The notes under the pieces were generated by a model. The model saw only the letters and a list, made by a program, of their open reading frames with translations. It did not search any database and had not been told where the DNA came from. DNA of 18,426 bases from positions 1-18,426 of the forward strand of contig JAHXIM010000054.1 of NCBI GenBank assembly GCA_025655635.1. Reading direction: 5' to 3'. Made by a program: the position numbers and the translations under genes. This document shows positions 8,060 through 15,367 of this stretch, piece by piece; the first letter of the stretch is position 1; the number at the start of each line of letters is the position of its first letter. Source of the stretch: a gamma proteobacterium symbiont of Lucinoma myriamae. Its GTDB lineage: Bacteria > Pseudomonadota > Gammaproteobacteria > GRL18.

Positions 8060-8380
8060 ATGCGGGAAATGAGCCCTCAACAAGTGAATGAATACCTGCA
8101 AGACACAACGACTAAGCATTTTTTGCTGGATGTACGTGAGCCATGGGAATATAATATCTGTCGGATTGAAGGGGCGGAACTTATGCCTATGCAGAGCATC
8201 CCCGCCCATTTGAGCAAGCTTGATCCTAAACAGGAAACCATAGTGATCTGTCATCATGGGGTACGTAGCCGAATGGTCGCGCAGTTTCTTGAACAGGCTC
8301 AATTTGAGAATGTTATCAATCTTTCCGGGGGGGTAAATGCCTGGTCACAACATGTTGATTTGGAGATGCCTCGTTATTAA
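8060..8380 (+). CDS. Single-domain rhodanese (sulfurtransferase) in the biotin cluster
   Basis: A 106-residue rhodanese domain. It shows LLDVREPWEYNICRIEGA (the conserved DVRE..E box), the active-site loop CHHGVRS with the predicted persulfide-carrying Cys64 and a downstream Arg, and the C-terminal LSGGVNAW. Such proteins pass sulfane sulfur to thiol acceptors in the cytoplasm. I chose ATG 8060 because TGGAGA lies six bases upstream and the family core begins there; the open frame upstream overlaps the -35 element. It lies between bioF and bioH, with bioH starting 46 bp later on the same strand. Biotin synthase consumes its own Fe-S cluster as sulfur donor, so a role in resupplying sulfur is an attractive inference, but small rhodaneses are found in many contexts. 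Confidence 0.92.
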   Translation: MREMSPQQVNEYLQDTTTKHFLLDVREPWEYNICRIEGAELMPMQSIPAHLSKLDPKQETIVICHHGVRSRMVAQFLEQAQFENVINLSGGVNAWSQHVDLEMPRY

Positions 8381-8426
8381 CAAATAATGAATGAACTATT
8401 CATAACAATCTGGTTAGCCTGTAGCG

Positions 8427-9236
8427 ATGAACATAAGCGAGCAATGTTGGGGAGATTTTAGCTCAAGTGAACAGATTCTGTTTATTCATGGCTGGGGTAT
8501 GAACAGCGGTGTCTGGACAGGTATTGCCGAATACCTGGCACAAAGTTATCCTGACAAACTTATTCGTTCGGTTGATTTACCCGGTTATGGTCATAGTGTC
8601 GGATATTCAGTTGCTGAACTGGGTGGTCAATATAACTCTCAGGCGCTGGCGAAAAGTCTTGAACCTCTTATACAGGACAAACAAACCACAGTCATAGCAT
8701 GGTCAATGGGAGGACTGGTCGCCATTGAACTGCTGAGCAGACTCCTGAGAAAAAAAAGGCAGAATATAGCTCAGCTTATCCTGATCAGTTCAACACCGCG
8801 ATTTGTTCAGGCAGATGACTGGCAATATGCGGTACAGGCAAAGGTGTTTGAAGAATTCAGCCTGAGTCTGAACAAGGATCATCATGCCACTCTTAAGCGT
8901 TTTTTGGCGATTCAGGCACTGGGCAGCCGTACTGCCAGAGAAGATATTAAAATCTTGCAGAAGCAATTATTTTTACGGGGTGAACCGAGCTTTGATGCAC
9001 TGTCTTATGGTTTAGAGATATTATTAACTGAAGATAAAAGACAGCAGTTACAACAACTCACAGATTGCCCGATTACACTGATCAGCGGCACTAAAGACAC
9101 TTTAATTGCACATCAGGGGCAAAAGCAGCTGGCTGAGCAGGAAAATATTTCACTTTTCAGTATTCCATTTGCCGGCCATGCGCCGTTTATTTCTCATCCT
9201 GAAGAATTCAAACAAATTTTACAAAACGTTATATAA
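8427..9236 (+). CDS. bioH: Pimeloyl-ACP methyl ester esterase BioH
   Basis: Alpha/beta hydrolase that removes the methyl group from pimeloyl-ACP methyl ester, ending the fatty-acid-synthesis excursion that builds the pimeloyl chain. Length is 269 residues (E. coli BioH 256). LFIHGWGMNSGVW provides the oxyanion region. The nucleophile elbow AWSMGG places Ser93 as nucleophile, with Asp224 in SGTKD and His251 in AGHAPFISHP completing the triad; the GHAPFISHP signature is typical of BioH rather than generic hydrolases. There is no clear Shine-Dalgarno before its ATG. bioC follows after 36 bp. Confidence 0.94.
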   Translation: MNISEQCWGDFSSSEQILFIHGWGMNSGVWTGIAEYLAQSYPDKLIRSVDLPGYGHSVGYSVAELGGQYNSQALAKSLEPLIQDKQTTVIAWSMGGLVAIELLSRLLRKKRQNIAQLILISSTPRFVQADDWQYAVQAKVFEEFSLSLNKDHHATLKRFLAIQALGSRTAREDIKILQKQLFLRGEPSFDALSYGLEILLTEDKRQQLQQLTDCPITLISGTKDTLIAHQGQKQLAEQENISLFSIPFAGHAPFISHPEEFKQILQNVI

Positions 9237-9272
9237 TACAGCCAAATTTATCAATCTCAGGAAGTTTATTTT

Positions 9273-10220
9273 TTGACCGAAGCATCACCTCAGCCTTTTA
9301 CCAAACAACAGGTAAGAGACTCCTTCAATAAAGCAGCAGAAACTTATGATACCTTTGCTATAGTGCAAAGAGAAGTATGTAAGCGCTTACTTGAGCGTTT
9401 GGATTATATTAAGGTAGCACCGCAGATGATCCTCGATATTGGTGCCGGAACCGGACAGGGGACGCAAGGGCTTGCACTGCAATATCCTGATGCGCATATT
9501 ATCTCAATGGATATTGCAGAAAATATGCTGTTGAAAAACAGAGATAAAATACAAACTCAGAGCACTCTGGCAAAAAAAGTGAAAAACTTTTTTAAAGAAA
9601 AACAGATGGTTCAATTTGTCTGTGCCGATGCTGAGCAGCTGCCTTTTGCTGATGCCAGTATGGATATGATTTTTTCCAGCTTAACTATTCAATGGTGTCC
9701 TGATCTGACAAAGCTCTTTAATGAATTTCGCCGGGTGTTAAAACCCGGTGGACTGCTCATGTTCACCACTCTGGGTACGCAGACGCTGCATGAGTTAAGA
9801 GCCAGCTGGGCAGAAGTCAGTGATAAGATTCATGTTAATCATTTTGCGGATATGCATGATATCGGTGATGCGCTGTATAATGTGCAGGTGGAAAATCCAG
9901 TGATGGACAATGAAACCATTGTGCTCAATTACCAGTCCATCAAGCAGATCCTTATCGAACTTAAAGCCGTGGGTGCTCATAACCAGAATGTGGGTCGTGA
10001 AAAAGCATTGACTGGAAAAAGCCGCCTGCAGGCTATGTATAAAGCTTATGAAAAGTTTCGTACCGAGGAAGGTTATCCTGTGACCTATGACGTATTGTAT
10101 GGTCATGCCTGGAACCCCAAAACACCGATGCAGAAGACGCAGTCTGATTCACAGCAACAGCATACCTCGATTTCACTGGCACAGCTTAAAAGTACCTTAG
10201 GTTCACGAGAGCGTTCATGA
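9273..10220 (+). CDS. bioC: Malonyl-ACP O-methyltransferase BioC
   Basis: SAM-dependent methyltransferase that caps malonyl-ACP as its methyl ester so that the fatty acid elongation cycle accepts it as a primer. The SAM-binding motif ILDIGAGTGQGT, the acidic SISMDIAENM strand, and the block ADAEQLPFADASMDMIFSSLTIQWC are characteristic of BioC. The start is TTG, with AGGAAG eight bases upstream. At 315 residues it is longer than E. coli BioC (251): about 20 extra Lys-rich residues lie between roughly residues 84 and 114, and a polar Gln/Ser-rich tail occupies about residues 281-315. The last four bases overlap the bioD start (ATGA), implying translational coupling. Confidence 0.93.
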   Translation: MTEASPQPFTKQQVRDSFNKAAETYDTFAIVQREVCKRLLERLDYIKVAPQMILDIGAGTGQGTQGLALQYPDAHIISMDIAENMLLKNRDKIQTQSTLAKKVKNFFKEKQMVQFVCADAEQLPFADASMDMIFSSLTIQWCPDLTKLFNEFRRVLKPGGLLMFTTLGTQTLHELRASWAEVSDKIHVNHFADMHDIGDALYNVQVENPVMDNETIVLNYQSIKQILIELKAVGAHNQNVGREKALTGKSRLQAMYKAYEKFRTEEGYPVTYDVLYGHAWNPKTPMQKTQSDSQQQHTSISLAQLKSTLGSRERS

Positions 10221-10915
10221 AAGCTTATTTTGTAACGGCCACAGATACGGATGCCGGTAAAACTTTTGTTTCTACACAACTATTACAGCACTGGAGCCGA
10301 CAGGGATATAAAACTCTGGGCTTTAAACCTGTCGCCAGTGGTTGTCAGCAGACAGATGATGGCTTACGCAATGATGATGCTGTAAAAATCAGCGCCGCTT
10401 GCAGTGTTCCATTACCCTATTCAAGCATCAACCCTTATACCTTTGAACCAGCCATAGCACCTCATATTGCCGCACAGCAAGAAGGTGTCACAATAGATAT
10501 ACAAACAATAGCACAGACTATTTTACACCATCAGAAGCAAGCGGAGCGCCTGATTGTTGAAGGTGTTGGCGGCTGGCTGGTACCCTTAAATGCACGGGAA
10601 ACAGTGGCTGATCTGGCTGTATTATTAAATTTTCCCATTATTTTAGTCGTCAATCTGCGTCTGGGCTGTATCAATCAAGCATTATTAACAGCACAGGCGA
10701 TTGAGCAAGCAGGACTGAAGATTGCCGGCTGGATTGCCAATAATGCTGTTCCTGAAGCAGAAAGTACCATGACTCATCAGGCAGAAAATATTCACAGCAT
10801 AAAGGAGCGTCTCAATGCGCCTTTATTGGGCGTCCTGCCTTATTTGTCTGAGACGGAATTGAACAATAATAAACACTTTGCAGATTATATTGAGATGAAA
10901 AAATCTCTCCTTTGA
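10217..10915 (+). CDS. bioD: Dethiobiotin synthetase BioD
   Basis: ATP-dependent carboxylase that closes the ureido ring of dethiobiotin from 7,8-diaminopelargonate and CO2. The P-loop is TDTDAGKT with Lys15 and Thr16; FKPVASG and VEGVGGWLVPL are the conserved substrate and Mg-ATP segments. Length is 232 residues, normal for the family. It starts at ATG overlapping the bioC stop by four bases. It is the last gene of the biotin block: a long palindromic element begins 16 bp after its stop. bioA, whose product supplies the BioD substrate, is not in the window. Confidence 0.95.
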   Translation: MKAYFVTATDTDAGKTFVSTQLLQHWSRQGYKTLGFKPVASGCQQTDDGLRNDDAVKISAACSVPLPYSSINPYTFEPAIAPHIAAQQEGVTIDIQTIAQTILHHQKQAERLIVEGVGGWLVPLNARETVADLAVLLNFPIILVVNLRLGCINQALLTAQAIEQAGLKIAGWIANNAVPEAESTMTHQAENIHSIKERLNAPLLGVLPYLSETELNNNKHFADYIEMKKSLL

Positions 10916-10931
10916 GATAAAAGGGAAATGA

Positions 10932-11098
10932 CTAGGAGCCTGTCCGAGAATAGAAGTCGTAGCGAGGGAAAGTTGTTTTGAGTCAGATTTTTTTATCATT
11001 TGAAGCCAATAGTTGTTCTATTAAATGAAAATGATAAAATAATATGGCCAAAATCAGCTTTCCCTCGCTACGACTTCTATTCTCGGACAGGCTCCTAG
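10932..11098. mobile_element. 167-bp palindromic MITE-like element at a CTAG site
   Basis: Two perfect 41-bp inverted arms (10932-10972 and 11058-11098) enclose an 85-bp centre. The centre continues the same palindrome without register shift: of the 40 inner positions per side about 30 pair (two as G-U) around a 5-nt TTGTT loop centred on 11015. Both ends carry CTAG; because CTAG is itself a palindrome it can be read as a 4-bp target duplication, making the element proper 10936-11094 (159 bp, GAGCC to GGCTC). A CTAG-type (YTAR) 4-bp duplication is known from the IS5 subgroup, so a non-autonomous relative is one possibility. No transposase is encoded. As RNA it would be one very long hairpin just after bioD and could stop or shield that transcript. 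Confidence 0.75.
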
Positions 11099-11101
11099 CA
11101 C

Positions 11102-11129
11102 TTGTATTAAAGTCTAACTTCACTATACT
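11102..11129 (+). promoter_or_regulatory. Candidate promoter between the palindrome and the unknown gene
   Basis: TTGTAT (11102-11107) and TATACT (11124-11129, 5 of 6) are spaced by 16 bp, four bases beyond the palindromic element. The predicted start near 11136 lies upstream of GTG 11167 but downstream of ATG 11044, which supports the shorter gene model. Confidence 0.4.
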
Positions 11130-11166
11130 GAGTTTTTTTATCCTTAATAAGAGATTCGGAGTTCCT

Positions 11167-11871
11167 GTGTTTAAGCCCGCAACATTAATCGTCGTTTTAA
11201 TTCTCTTTATATCAGGTTATTGGTTTTACAGCTTTTACAACAGCATGGTGACCCCTCAGGGTGATGGTACGGTCAGAGTAAAAAATCTGCCCTGGCAAAT
11301 TACCGTGGTTGATGAGCATACTCTGCATGTGTTTGATCTGGATGTCGGCAAGACAACACTGGGGGAAGCCGTTAAGATTTTAAAGAGCGAATATAATCTT
11401 GCCTGGTTTGAAAATCAGGATGACAGCATCAGCCTTGAAGCCTACTTTATACGTGTCAGTATGTCCGGACTGAGAGCCAAAGTGCTTTTAGCACTTGATT
11501 CAGATGGTTTGGATATCGACTATCTGAAAAAAAACTCAGGTAAACCGGAAATTCAGACATCACGTACCATAAAATATCCGCTGGATGATCTAGCACAGGA
11601 ATTAGATAATCGTGTTATCCATTCACTGACCTATATACCTAAAGCAAATGTGGATGCTGAATTGCTCAAAAATCGATTTGGTCAGGCAGAAGAAACAATA
11701 AAGCTGGATGAAAATACCGAATTCTGGCTTTATCCCCAAAAAGGTCTGGTCATACAGATTAGTAAAAAAGGCAAAGAAGTCCTGCAATATGTACCTTTGG
11801 CAGGTTTTGAACGCTTGAGAAAAAGTGTTCAGGATACCGTTGAGCATGAAAAAAAGCAGCAGGCAGACTAA
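11167..11871 (+). CDS. Unrecognised membrane-anchored protein upstream of fnr
   Basis: I do not recognise this family. The 234-residue product has one hydrophobic segment at about residues 5-22 (TLIVVLILFISGYWFYSFY) and then a soluble, mixed-charge region without cysteine clusters or obvious catalytic motifs. It is predicted to be anchored in the inner membrane by its N-terminus, with the bulk probably periplasmic. I chose GTG 11167 because GGAG ends five bases upstream. A longer frame opening at ATG 11044 would take its first 18 codons from the palindromic element and is probably an artefact. The 3' end overlaps the likely fnr start by 26 bp, so the two are probably co-expressed. Confidence 0.7.
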   Translation: MFKPATLIVVLILFISGYWFYSFYNSMVTPQGDGTVRVKNLPWQITVVDEHTLHVFDLDVGKTTLGEAVKILKSEYNLAWFENQDDSISLEAYFIRVSMSGLRAKVLLALDSDGLDIDYLKKNSGKPEIQTSRTIKYPLDDLAQELDNRVIHSLTYIPKANVDAELLKNRFGQAEETIKLDENTEFWLYPQKGLVIQISKKGKEVLQYVPLAGFERLRKSVQDTVEHEKKQQAD

Positions 11872-12646
11872 TTTCGTGAGTGAATCTGATAACACGCCTG
11901 AAGAAAAACAGAGCAGAAAAAAAACGGCCTGTAAGTCTGAACCTGATTATGTAGAATGTGATGCCTGTCGTTTATCACCACTGTGTTCCCCGGTAAAGGT
12001 TGGTGATCATACCTATGATTTTACCGGAAAAATGGTTAATAGAAGACATTATTTTAAACGTGGGGAAATGATCTTTAAGCAGGGGGAAAAAGCAGAATTA
12101 ATTTTTGCCATCTCTGCAGGCTCATTAAAACTCATTGCTCATGTCAAAGACAGCAATAGAGTCATTGATTTTCGTATTCCGGGTGAATTAATTGATGTCT
12201 GCTCCTTAAATGAGGGGCGTTATGCGTATAGTGCACAGGCTCTCGAAGATATCTATTTATGTGAAATTGGCAAAGAAACCCTGAATGATATTGCTTCACA
12301 AATTCCTGAAGTTCAGGGGCGTTTGATGAAGGTTGTCAGTCAGGAGCTGATTAATATCCAAAAATCATCCATGTTAATGCATGGTAATATTAATTCAGAA
12401 GAAAAAATAGCAGCTTTTATTCTCAATCTGGCCTGGCGCTATCAAAACAGTGGTTATTCCAGCCGCAAGTTTAAGTTAAATATGACTCGTACTGATATTG
12501 CCGATTTTCTTGGTTTGTCTAAAGAGTCAGTGATCCGCCTGTTTAAAAAATTACAACAAAGAAAGTTTATTCAATTTAAAGGCAAAAATGTCAATATTAT
12601 TGATGTTGAAGCGTTACAAAATTTTGTCGGTATTAAACTGATTTAA
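11846..12646 (+). CDS. fnr: FNR-type oxygen-sensing transcription regulator
   Basis: Crp/Fnr-family regulator of 266 residues from ATG 11846. The N-terminal motif ECDACRLSPLC gives Cys38, Cys41 and Cys47 with the C-x2-C-x5-C spacing of E. coli FNR, and Cys139 in YLCEIGKETL matches Cys122, so all four ligands of the oxygen-labile 4Fe-4S cluster are present. A cyclic-nucleotide-type beta-roll, a dimer helix and a C-terminal helix-turn-helix (TRTDIADFLGLSKESVIRLFKKLQ) follow. In the recognition helix Glu227 and Arg231 match FNR Glu209 and Arg213, but the position of Ser212 is Ile230. GTG 11825 and GTG 11876 are alternative in-frame starts and none has a strong Shine-Dalgarno. The nearest downstream target is ccoNOQP, preceded by a perfect FNR box. 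Confidence 0.93.
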   Translation: MKKSSRQTNFVSESDNTPEEKQSRKKTACKSEPDYVECDACRLSPLCSPVKVGDHTYDFTGKMVNRRHYFKRGEMIFKQGEKAELIFAISAGSLKLIAHVKDSNRVIDFRIPGELIDVCSLNEGRYAYSAQALEDIYLCEIGKETLNDIASQIPEVQGRLMKVVSQELINIQKSSMLMHGNINSEEKIAAFILNLAWRYQNSGYSSRKFKLNMTRTDIADFLGLSKESVIRLFKKLQQRKFIQFKGKNVNIIDVEALQNFVGIKLI

Positions 12647-12855
12647 TAGCAAAGTTAAATCCCTCGTATCATACCTGCTGCATTTCAATTCCCTTATAAA
12701 AAATAGGTTAAATCACACAACTAAAGAAATTTCAGATAAAAATTGAACTTTTTAAAATAGTATGAAAAACAAATAAAAACAAAGGGTTAATATGTGGAGT
12801 CAGGGGGTGTTTATGACTTTTAGTGTCATTTGCCACTGTTTTATATTAGAAATCG

Positions 12856-12869
12856 TTGATACTTATCAA
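12856..12869 (+). promoter_or_regulatory. Consensus FNR box upstream of ccoN
   Basis: TTGATACTTATCAA matches all ten defined bases of TTGAT-N4-ATCAA, centred at 12862.5. It lies 114 bp before the ccoN ATG and 210 bp after fnr. At strict class II spacing the -10 would be CAGAAG (12892-12897), a weak hexamer. Relative to the downstream candidate promoter the centre would be near -86, close to positions seen for class I activation. Binding is likely; the exact promoter geometry is open. Confidence 0.8.
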
Positions 12870-12912
12870 GAAAAAAGGCAAAATAGCACCACAGAAGTCT
12901 CCTTGGGTGCTG

Positions 12913-12942
12913 TTGACCTTAAAACAAGAGCTTCTGTAAAAT
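12913..12942 (+). promoter_or_regulatory. Candidate ccoN promoter
   Basis: TTGACC (12913-12918) and TAAAAT (12937-12942) are 18 bp apart. A start near 12949 would leave a leader of about 35 nt containing the GGAG ribosome site. The pair is reasonable but not perfect. Confidence 0.4.
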
Positions 12943-12983
12943 TTTTAGATAATTTTTTGTAACAAATAATTGTGGAGAACACT

Positions 12984-14420
12984 ATGGAAGAAGCTGCAGC
13001 GGAGCAGAAGTATAACTTCGACGTTGTTCGCTGGTTTGCCGTAATGACCGCCGTCTACTTAGTAGTTGGTGCATTAGTTGGGGTGTATATTGCCTCAGAA
13101 TTGGCTTGGCCGGTACTCAACTTTGACAGTCCTTATTTATCATTCGGTCGTCTAAGACCCTTACACACCAATGCGGTAATTTTCGCTTATGGTGGGTGTA
13201 TCTTAATGGCAACCGCCTTCTATACCGTACAGCGTACCTGTGGTGTGAGATTGTGGAGCGACAAAATGGCATGGTTCACCTTTATTGGCTGGAACCTTAT
13301 TATTGTCTCTGCTGTTATCACTCTTCCTTTAGGTCTCACTCAGTCTAAAGAGTATGCTGAACTGGAATGGCCAATTGACCTTGCAATTGCAGTGGTCTGG
13401 TTATCGTTCATGTTCAACTTCCTGATGACTATTGCCACACGTAAAACATCTCATATTTACGTTTCTAACTGGTTCTTCATGGGTATGATGATTATGATCA
13501 CCATCCTGCATGTGGTAAACAGTGCTGCAATCCCAGTAGGTGCGTTCAAATCTTACTCTGCTTATGCTGGTGTTCAGGATGCTATGATTCAGTGGTGGTG
13601 GGGACATAACGCGGTTGGTTTCTATCTGACGGCCGGCTTCCTGGGTATTATGTACTACTTCGTTCCAAAGCAGGCTAATCGTCCTGTCTTCTCTTATCGT
13701 TTATCTGTTATTCACTTCTGGGCTTTGATGTTTGGTTATGTATGGTTAGGTGCTCACCACCTGCAATATACAGCACTTCCAGACTGGACAGGTTCTTTAG
13801 GTGCTGCCGTATCAATTGCCATGATCATTCCTTCATGGGGTGGTGCGGTTAACGGTATGATGACGCTATCAGGTGCCTGGGATAAATTACGTAATGACTA
13901 TGTATTACGTTTCTTAATTATGTCTTTAGCATTCTACGCAATGTCTACTTTTGAAGGTCCAATTATGTCAATTAAGACAGTTAACGCACTGTCTCACTAC
14001 ACTGACTGGACAATTGGTCACGTACACTCTGGTGCTTTAGGCTGGGTTGCTATGGTTGGTATTGGTGCTCTGTATCACATGATGCCAAGAATTTTCCACA
14101 CACCGATGTATTCTCAGGCATTAATTAATATGCACTTCTGGACAGCAACTATTGGTACTGTAATCTATGTTGTTGCAATGTGGGTATCTGGAATCATGCA
14201 GGGTCTGATGTGGCGTGCTTATGATGATTATGGAACACTGGCCTATACTTTCGCAGAAAGTGTGGAAGCAATGCATCCATATTACGCAATGCGTGCAATC
14301 GGCGGCGGTATCTTCCTGCTGGGTGCAGTAATTATGCTGTTCAACATTATTATGACTGTCCTGAAAGCTAAAAATGCAGGTTCAGTTAAAGCGGCACAAA
14401 CTGCTGCTGTAGCGGCGTAA
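12984..14420 (+). CDS. ccoN: cbb3-type cytochrome c oxidase subunit I, CcoN
   Basis: Catalytic subunit of the high-affinity cbb3 terminal oxidase, reducing O2 to water in the inner membrane with heme b, heme b3 and CuB. The 478 residues form the expected multi-span hydrophobic protein. Histidine ligands are visible in RPLHTNAVIF (low-spin heme), WWWGHNAVGF and GAHHLQY (CuB), and DWTIGHVHSGALGW (hemes b3 and b). I chose ATG 12984 because GGAG lies seven bases upstream; a GTG four codons earlier overlaps that ribosome site. ccoO follows 13 bp later behind a strong AGGAGG. The codons look more regular than in neighbouring genes, as expected for a highly expressed operon. Confidence 0.97.
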   Translation: MEEAAAEQKYNFDVVRWFAVMTAVYLVVGALVGVYIASELAWPVLNFDSPYLSFGRLRPLHTNAVIFAYGGCILMATAFYTVQRTCGVRLWSDKMAWFTFIGWNLIIVSAVITLPLGLTQSKEYAELEWPIDLAIAVVWLSFMFNFLMTIATRKTSHIYVSNWFFMGMMIMITILHVVNSAAIPVGAFKSYSAYAGVQDAMIQWWWGHNAVGFYLTAGFLGIMYYFVPKQANRPVFSYRLSVIHFWALMFGYVWLGAHHLQYTALPDWTGSLGAAVSIAMIIPSWGGAVNGMMTLSGAWDKLRNDYVLRFLIMSLAFYAMSTFEGPIMSIKTVNALSHYTDWTIGHVHSGALGWVAMVGIGALYHMMPRIFHTPMYSQALINMHFWTATIGTVIYVVAMWVSGIMQGLMWRAYDDYGTLAYTFAESVEAMHPYYAMRAIGGGIFLLGAVIMLFNIIMTVLKAKNAGSVKAAQTAAVAA

Positions 14421-14433
14421 GGAGGAATTAATT

Positions 14434-15141
14434 ATGTCGGAAAATACACAACCAGTAGGTTTGCAGGACAGAGCAGAACGTAATGTCTGGCTGTTTGCCT
14501 TTTTAACTTTTCTTACAGTCTCGGTTGCGGGCCTGGTGGAAATCGTTCCTTTGTTCTATCTCGATAGTGCATTACCTGCTAAAAATATTCCAGGCGTTGT
14601 CTGGGATAGAGGCGATAAGTCTCTTGATGACTGGAAAGAAGGTGACGGGGTTCGTCCTCTAAAACCGCTTGAGTTAGCCGGTCGTGACATCTATCAACGT
14701 GAAGGCTGTTATTTGTGTCACTCACAAATGATTCGTCCTTTCCGTGATGAGAAAGAACGTTATGGTCACTATTCACTGGCTTCTGAGTCAATGTATGATC
14801 ATCCAATGCAATGGGGTTCTAAACGTACTGGACCTGATATTGCTCGTCTGGGCGGCAAGTACTCTGATGAATGGCATATTGCGCATTTAATTGCTCCTCG
14901 TTCAGTTGTGCCTGAGTCTGTTATGCCGAACTATCCATGGTTTATGGAGAATACGGTTGATGGTGAAGAGATTAAAGCACATATGCGTGGTTTAAGAATT
15001 GTGGGTGTTCCATATACTGATGCGGATATTGAAACGGCTTCTGCCATTACAGGTAAAACTGAAATGGATGCGATGGTTGCTTATCTGCAGGTACTTGGAA
15101 CAATGATTAAATTCCAGGAAGGGGTAGAGTATCGTGAGTAA
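14434..15141 (+). CDS. ccoO: cbb3-type cytochrome c oxidase subunit II, CcoO
   Basis: Membrane-anchored monoheme cytochrome c that passes electrons from CcoP to CcoN. After an N-terminal transmembrane helix (about residues 18-42) the periplasmic domain carries one CYLCH heme motif at Cys92, Cys95 and His96, followed by MIRPFRDE; a Met in the PESVMPNYPW segment is the likely second axial ligand. Length is 235 residues, slightly above many homologues. AGGAGG lies upstream of the ATG. Its last eight bases overlap the GTG start of ccoQ. Confidence 0.97.
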   Translation: MSENTQPVGLQDRAERNVWLFAFLTFLTVSVAGLVEIVPLFYLDSALPAKNIPGVVWDRGDKSLDDWKEGDGVRPLKPLELAGRDIYQREGCYLCHSQMIRPFRDEKERYGHYSLASESMYDHPMQWGSKRTGPDIARLGGKYSDEWHIAHLIAPRSVVPESVMPNYPWFMENTVDGEEIKAHMRGLRIVGVPYTDADIETASAITGKTEMDAMVAYLQVLGTMIKFQEGVEYRE

Positions 15142-15367
15142 TGACTCTTCTACAGCAACAATAGAAGAAAGTACTCAAGGTTTTTTTTACACTGACTGGA
15201 GTGCAATGACATCACATGACTGGGCAGGACTGATTATTACATCAGTTACTTTTGTCCTCATGGTCATTGCTTACTTCTACGTTTTTCGTCCAAAAAATAA
15301 GGATAAATTAGAAGCACAAAAATATATGCTTATGGACGATGAACCCACAACTACGGAGAAAAAATAA
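15134..15367 (+). CDS. ccoQ: cbb3-type oxidase small subunit CcoQ
   Basis: A 77-residue protein with a single transmembrane helix (about residues 31-50, LIITSVTFVLMVIAYFYVF) followed by RPKNKDKLEAQKY, the usual CcoQ/FixQ pattern of a helix then a charged cytoplasmic tail. In other bacteria CcoQ stabilises the oxidase, especially under oxygen. The N-terminal 30 residues make it longer than the common 50-60. It starts at GTG inside the end of ccoO and ends sharing one base with the ccoP ATG (TAATG), so all four subunits are tightly coupled. Confidence 0.88.
   Translation: MSNDSSTATIEESTQGFFYTDWSAMTSHDWAGLIITSVTFVLMVIAYFYVFRPKNKDKLEAQKYMLMDDEPTTTEKK

Larger units (their letters stand above)
12647..12983. 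other. 337-bp control region between fnr and ccoN
   Basis: No gene is called here. The region is AT-rich with no recognisable terminator after fnr. It holds a consensus FNR box (12856-12869), a sigma70-like pair (12913-12942) and the ccoN ribosome site (GGAG at 12973-12976). A short inverted repeat ATGAC-N7-GTCAT is centred near 12822. A 56-codon open frame (12792-12962) runs through the FNR box and is judged spurious. Confidence 0.6.

Noticed and set aside
12792..12962. A 56-codon open frame starting MWSQGVF between fnr and ccoN
   Set aside because: It has only a weak ribosome site (AAAGGG far from consensus spacing), no recognisable protein pattern, and runs straight through the FNR box and the candidate ccoN promoter. 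Most likely a chance frame in control DNA.
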